From contig NZ_CP097298.1 of the NCBI RefSeq assembly GCF_023503965.1, forward strand, positions 248,001-312,000: DNA of 64,000 nucleotides, in the 5' to 3' direction. The notes under the pieces are model-generated. The model saw nothing but the letters and a program-made list of their open reading frames with translations. It had not been told where the DNA came from and made no database searches. Numbering within the stretch: position 1 is the first letter of the stretch; every line of letters begins with the position of its first letter. This DNA is from Brevundimonas albigilva (GTDB lineage: Bacteria > Pseudomonadota > Alphaproteobacteria > Caulobacterales > Caulobacteraceae). The position numbers and the translations under genes are program-made. Of the stretch, positions 60,454 through 64,000 are shown piece after piece.

Positions 60454-61983
60454 TCAGCGACGCGGCCGCTCGCGGAACCGCTCCAGCACGTCCAGCCGCC
60501 TCGAAAAGGGCTGGGGCTCCACGAACGGTCCCGTGTCGCCGAAGGTGACGATGCGCGAGTCGCCCTCGGGCGTCGCCTGGGGCCACTCGGGCCGGCCCGC
60601 GCCATTGGGGTCGCCGGTGCGGGCGAAGGCGGTCCAGTAGCCCATCATCGCCTCCGAGGCCCGCCGGTCGCGATCCTCGACCGGATAGGGAAGGATGCCC
60701 AGGTTGCCGAACACATAGGGCCGCTCGACCGCGTGGCTGGCCCCGCCGTGGGCCTGGCGGTTCTCCGCCGACGTCACGTCGAAGCGGTAGAGATAGGTCG
60801 GATGGCCCGCCCTGGCGTGCAGGCGCGCCAGCTTGCGGGCGGGCTCGGTGAACACCAGGTCCGTCACGACCTGAGCGTCGAAGGCTGCGACCCCGCCATA
60901 GGCGTCCGCCGCCTCGGCCCGCTCCAGCCAGGTCATGTCGTCGTCGATCAGCCCATAGCCCGACCGGTCCGTGGGCCTGATCCACCAGAACTCGGCGCTG
61001 TTCGTGCCGATGACATAAGGAACCGGCGCCTGTCGCCCGGCCGCGAAGGCGGCTTCGACCGTCTCGGTCACGACCTCGCCGTCGATCAGGTTCAGGTCGC
61101 CGTTCGCGAACGACGGCGCCGGTCCCAGGAAGGTCTCCGCCGGCGCGGCCCGCAGCGCCTCGGCCGAGGTCAGGCCCGCCGCATCGGCCCAAGCCTGGCC
61201 TCGCTGACGCGCCGAGGGGGCGCCGGCGGGTCCCGGCCGATCCAGCGGAATCTGAAGCTCGCGCCCCAGCCCCGACTGCACCACGGCCCGCTGGAACAGC
61301 CCGCGCGCCTGAGGCGAGATCATCATCCGGTTCACCAGCAGCCCGCCCGCCGACTCGCCGAAGATCGTCACATTGCCGGGGTCGCCGCCGAACGCGGCGA
61401 TGTTGGCCTTGACCCACCGCAGGGCCGCGATGACGTCCATGACGCCGTAGTTGCCGGCCGCCTCGCCCGCCGGCCTCTCCGCCGCCAGGGCGGGGTGATC
61501 GAAGAAGCCCAGACGCCCCAGCCGATAGTTCAGCGTCACGACCACCACGCCCCGCCGGGCCAGGTCATCGCCCTCGTACAGCGCCGCCGTACCGGATCCG
61601 TTGATCAGCGCCCCTCCGTGGATCCAAACCATGACCGGTGCGCGCGCGCCGGCGGCCTGGGTCGTCCAGACATTGAGGTTCAGGCAATCCTGGCTCATCG
61701 GCGGCGGGCCGACGCCGGGGTCGCCGTTCGCCGGGGGCTGGATGCAGATCGCCCCATAGGCGGCGGCGTCGCGACGACCTTCCCAGGCGGCCGGCGGCTG
61801 CGGCGGACGCCAGCGCAATGCGCCGACGGGCGGCGCGGCGTAGGGAATGTTGCGATACGAGGTCACGGCCTCGTCGGTCCGGCCGAGCAGAACCCCCTGC
61901 TCGACCCGCGTCTCCACCTGTGCTGTCGGGTCGACCTGCGCCGTCATCAGGGCCAGCGTGGCGAATGCGGCTGCGATTGTCAT
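60454..61983 (-). CDS. Carboxylesterase, type B (cholinesterase fold), exported
   Basis: A 509-residue serine esterase. The N-terminus MTIAAAFATLALMTAQ is a short signal peptide. The nucleophile elbow is TIFGESAGGLLVNRMM (about residue 208); the oxyanion hole is VMVWIHGGALINGSG, and QDCLNLNVW is the family signature before it. A late His is in GGASHAVERPYVFGN. It would hydrolyse carboxylic esters in the periplasm; substrate unknown. It is divergent from the sensor kinase gene. Confidence 0.88.
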   Translation of the reverse strand: MTIAAAFATLALMTAQVDPTAQVETRVEQGVLLGRTDEAVTSYRNIPYAAPPVGALRWRPPQPPAAWEGRRDAAAYGAICIQPPANGDPGVGPPPMSQDCLNLNVWTTQAAGARAPVMVWIHGGALINGSGTAALYEGDDLARRGVVVVTLNYRLGRLGFFDHPALAAERPAGEAAGNYGVMDVIAALRWVKANIAAFGGDPGNVTIFGESAGGLLVNRMMISPQARGLFQRAVVQSGLGRELQIPLDRPGPAGAPSARQRGQAWADAAGLTSAEALRAAPAETFLGPAPSFANGDLNLIDGEVVTETVEAAFAAGRQAPVPYVIGTNSAEFWWIRPTDRSGYGLIDDDMTWLERAEAADAYGGVAAFDAQVVTDLVFTEPARKLARLHARAGHPTYLYRFDVTSAENRQAHGGASHAVERPYVFGNLGILPYPVEDRDRRASEAMMGYWTAFARTGDPNGAGRPEWPQATPEGDSRIVTFGDTGPFVEPQPFSRRLDVLERFRERPRR

Positions 61984-62108
61984 GTCCCGTGATTAGCAAA
62001 TTCTTCCGACGCGCCAACGATGCTGCGACGATTTTCAAAGATCTGGCGAACCAATCCGCGTCCGCTGCGTTTGGGGGGTTGCTGGTGGGGCGCGCATTGA
62101 ACGACTTG

Positions 62109-63608
62109 ATGGAAAAGACACGAACCGCCGTCGACCTGGCCGCGGCGTTCGAGGTGTCGCCCAATCCCTACATTCTGCTTACGCCCGATCTGGTGATCGT
62201 CGGTGCGAACCAGGCGTATCTGGACGTCACGTCCTCTCGTCGGCAGGACATCGTCGGACAGCCCCTGTTCCAGGCCTTCGATTCCGGCGACGGGCAGGAA
62301 GCGCCCGAGAACGTGCGGCGGGTTAAGGCGTCGCTGGAAAAGGCGCGTGACACGCGTCAGCGCGACCACCTCGCCATGGTCCGCTTCTCGATCGCGCGCA
62401 CCGGCGCGGACGGCGCGCGCACCTTCGAGGACCGGATCTGGAGCGCCACCCACACCCCGATCCTGGATGACGACGGTCGGGTCAGCTTCCTGCTGCAACA
62501 CACCACCGACGTCACCGACCTGAACCGGGGCTTCATCCCCGACCCTTCGGCGCCGATCAGCGCCCTGGACGCCATCGTCGGCGGCGGGCTGCTGCGCCGC
62601 GCGGAAGTCGTTCAGGAGGACAATCTTCGCCTGGAGCACGAGCGGAACCGCCTGGTCGAGATGTTCATGCAGGCCCCCGGCTTCGTGACCATCCTGTCCG
62701 GGCCGCAGCATGTCTTCCAGATGCACAACGCCGCCTATCAACAGCTGATCGGCCAGCGCGACGTGTCGGGGTTGCCCGTTCGCGAAGCGCTGCCCGAACT
62801 GGCGGGCCAAGGCTATTATGAGTTTCTGGACGACGTCTTCGCCACCGGCGAACCCTACGAGGGCCAGGAAAGCCTGGTTCAACTGCAGCGCCGCCCGGGC
62901 GGGCCGCTGGAAGACGTCTATGTGAACTTCATCTATCAGCCGATCCGCGACGAAAAGGGGGCCGTGGCCGGCATCTTCGTCCAGGGGCACGACGTCACCG
63001 AGAACGTCCTGGCCGCCCAGCGGCAGAAGCTGATGATCGACGAACTGAACCACCGGGTGAAGAACACCCTGGCCACCGTCCAGTCGATCGCCATCCAGAC
63101 GGCCCGGTCGCACGCCGATCCCGCGACCTTCGCCGAAACCTTCCAGTCCCGGCTGATGGCCCTGTCGCACACCCACAACCTGCTGACCCGCAGCCATTGG
63201 GAAGGCGCGGAGCTGAGCGCCATTTTGGCCCACGAGACCGAGGCCTTCGGCCCGACCCGCATCAGCCTGAACGGGCCGCCTGTCGACCTGGAGCCCGCCC
63301 TTGCGCTGTCGCTTGGAATGATCTTCCACGAATTGGCGACCAACGCCGCCAAGTACGGCGCCCTGTCGACGCCCGAGGGCCGGGTGCTGATCGACTGGGC
63401 GCTGGCCGACCAGCGGGCCCCCAAGTTGACGCTGACCTGGCGCGAGGTCGGCGGCCCCCCTGTCTCAACGCCGAGCAGAAAAGGCTTCGGCAGCCGCCTG
63501 ATTGAACGAAACATTCGCCACGATCTGGCCGGCGAGATCGATCTGCTTTACGCCGCCGATGGATTGGTCGCGGAACTGACGGTTCCGCTGGAAAGGAAAT
63601 ACGCGTGA
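62109..63608 (+). CDS. PAS-domain sensor histidine kinase, HWE family
   Basis: A 499-residue soluble signalling kinase. Two PAS-like domains (SPNPYILLTPDLVIVGANQAYL at about 17, and APGFVTILSGPQHVFQMHNAAY at about 193) precede the kinase core. The phosphoacceptor region is IDELNHRVKNTLATVQSIA (about 318) and the ATP-binding N box is FHELATNAAKYGALS, which together place it in the HWE/HisKA_2 group. No membrane segment is seen, so it senses a cytoplasmic signal. ATG 62109 is preferred to the longer open frame. The stop overlaps the response regulator start. Confidence 0.85.
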   Translation: MEKTRTAVDLAAAFEVSPNPYILLTPDLVIVGANQAYLDVTSSRRQDIVGQPLFQAFDSGDGQEAPENVRRVKASLEKARDTRQRDHLAMVRFSIARTGADGARTFEDRIWSATHTPILDDDGRVSFLLQHTTDVTDLNRGFIPDPSAPISALDAIVGGGLLRRAEVVQEDNLRLEHERNRLVEMFMQAPGFVTILSGPQHVFQMHNAAYQQLIGQRDVSGLPVREALPELAGQGYYEFLDDVFATGEPYEGQESLVQLQRRPGGPLEDVYVNFIYQPIRDEKGAVAGIFVQGHDVTENVLAAQRQKLMIDELNHRVKNTLATVQSIAIQTARSHADPATFAETFQSRLMALSHTHNLLTRSHWEGAELSAILAHETEAFGPTRISLNGPPVDLEPALALSLGMIFHELATNAAKYGALSTPEGRVLIDWALADQRAPKLTLTWREVGGPPVSTPSRKGFGSRLIERNIRHDLAGEIDLLYAADGLVAELTVPLERKYA

Positions 63609-63985
63609 TGACCCAGCCCCTGACCGGACGTCGCGTTCTGATCGTCGAGGACGAATCCCTCGTGGCCATGCTTCTTGAAACCATCCTCGAGGACATGGGC
63701 TGCACGCCCGTGGGTCCCGCCGCCAACATCGACGAAGGCGCCGCGATCGTGCGGGACGAGGCCGATCTGGACGCAGCGCTGCTGGACGTGAATGTCGCCG
63801 GCCGCCAGGTGTTTCCGGTGGCCGAGGCGCTGAAGGCGCGCGGCGTGCCGTTCGTCTTCTCCACCGGCTATGGCGAGGGCGGCCTGCCCGACGAATGGCG
63901 CGGCAATCCCACCATCCAGAAGCCTTTCACCGAAACCGCCGTGCGCGACGCCCTGATGAAGGCGATGGGCGTGGCCCAGGCCTGA
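63605..63985 (+). CDS. Single-domain response regulator
   Basis: A 126-residue receiver domain with no output domain. Acidic pocket VEDE (about 15-18), phosphoacceptor Asp in ALLDVN (61) and conserved Lys in TIQKPF. It starts with GTG 63605 or ATG 63608, overlapping the kinase stop, so the two form a coupled pair. Single-domain regulators of this kind usually act through phosphorelay or protein contacts. Confidence 0.88.
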   Translation: MMTQPLTGRRVLIVEDESLVAMLLETILEDMGCTPVGPAANIDEGAAIVRDEADLDAALLDVNVAGRQVFPVAEALKARGVPFVFSTGYGEGGLPDEWRGNPTIQKPFTETAVRDALMKAMGVAQA

Positions 63986-64000
63986 GGCGGGACGGCCGAC

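Overview
The window is about 64 kb of GC-rich chromosome with no mobile elements. It looks like a member of the Caulobacteraceae, most like Brevundimonas. The pointers are a mipZ division-plane ATPase, two DUF2336 proteins, an HWE-type sensor kinase, CtrA-like TTAA half-sites, the mreBCD-mrdA-rodA order and the serS-surE-pcm-nlpD-yajC-secDF order. This assignment is inference from gene content; no database search was possible.

Layout. 1-0.8 kb: end of an MFS transporter. 0.9-7.0 kb: elongasome operon mreB-mreC-mreD-mrdA-rodA (minus strand). 7.2-9.8 kb: hemerythrin-like protein, VTT-domain membrane protein, aspartate-type aminotransferase. 9.8-17.3 kb: serS, lipoprotein, surE, pcm, nlpD-like, yajC, secD, secF (minus). 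17.4-22.7 kb: holin-family protein, HIT protein, tRNA-Thr, TetR regulator, prepilin peptidase, feoAB, lipoprotein cytochrome c. 22.7-28.7 kb: RND efflux pump with its adaptor, a probable outer-membrane barrel protein, class II aldolase. 28.8-34.3 kb: DUF2336 protein, NAD kinase, Hpt protein, second DUF2336 protein, lytic transglycosylase, TonB. 34.3-48.9 kb: ThiO-like oxidase, methyltransferase, DJ-1-like protein, three pseudouridine synthases, ATP12 chaperone, TPR/2OG-oxygenase, CrcB, DUF72, RarA, Do-like protease, J-domain protein, MipZ, SPOR lipoprotein. 49-53 kb: panC and an aromatic amino acid cluster (chorismate mutase, prephenate dehydratase, class II DAHP synthase). 53-64 kb: lipoprotein, tRNA-Val, dicarboxylate symporter, gph, glmU, SseB-like protein, rpiA, gor, carboxylesterase, HWE kinase and response regulator.

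The most interesting signal is an unannotated 31-codon leader peptide, very rich in Tyr and Phe codons. It lies between prephenate dehydratase and chorismate mutase and is followed by mutually exclusive GCCGGC-based hairpins, which is the layout of an attenuator sensing aromatic amino acids.

Sequence quality matters here. Nineteen genes that should be intact are broken by 21 frameshifts. Nineteen of these are explained by loss of one base and two by loss of two bases (or gain of one), often in G/C runs. When the lost bases are restored, each of these genes becomes one continuous reading frame of plausible length. They are best read as assembly errors, so these genes are annotated at full length with the break noted.
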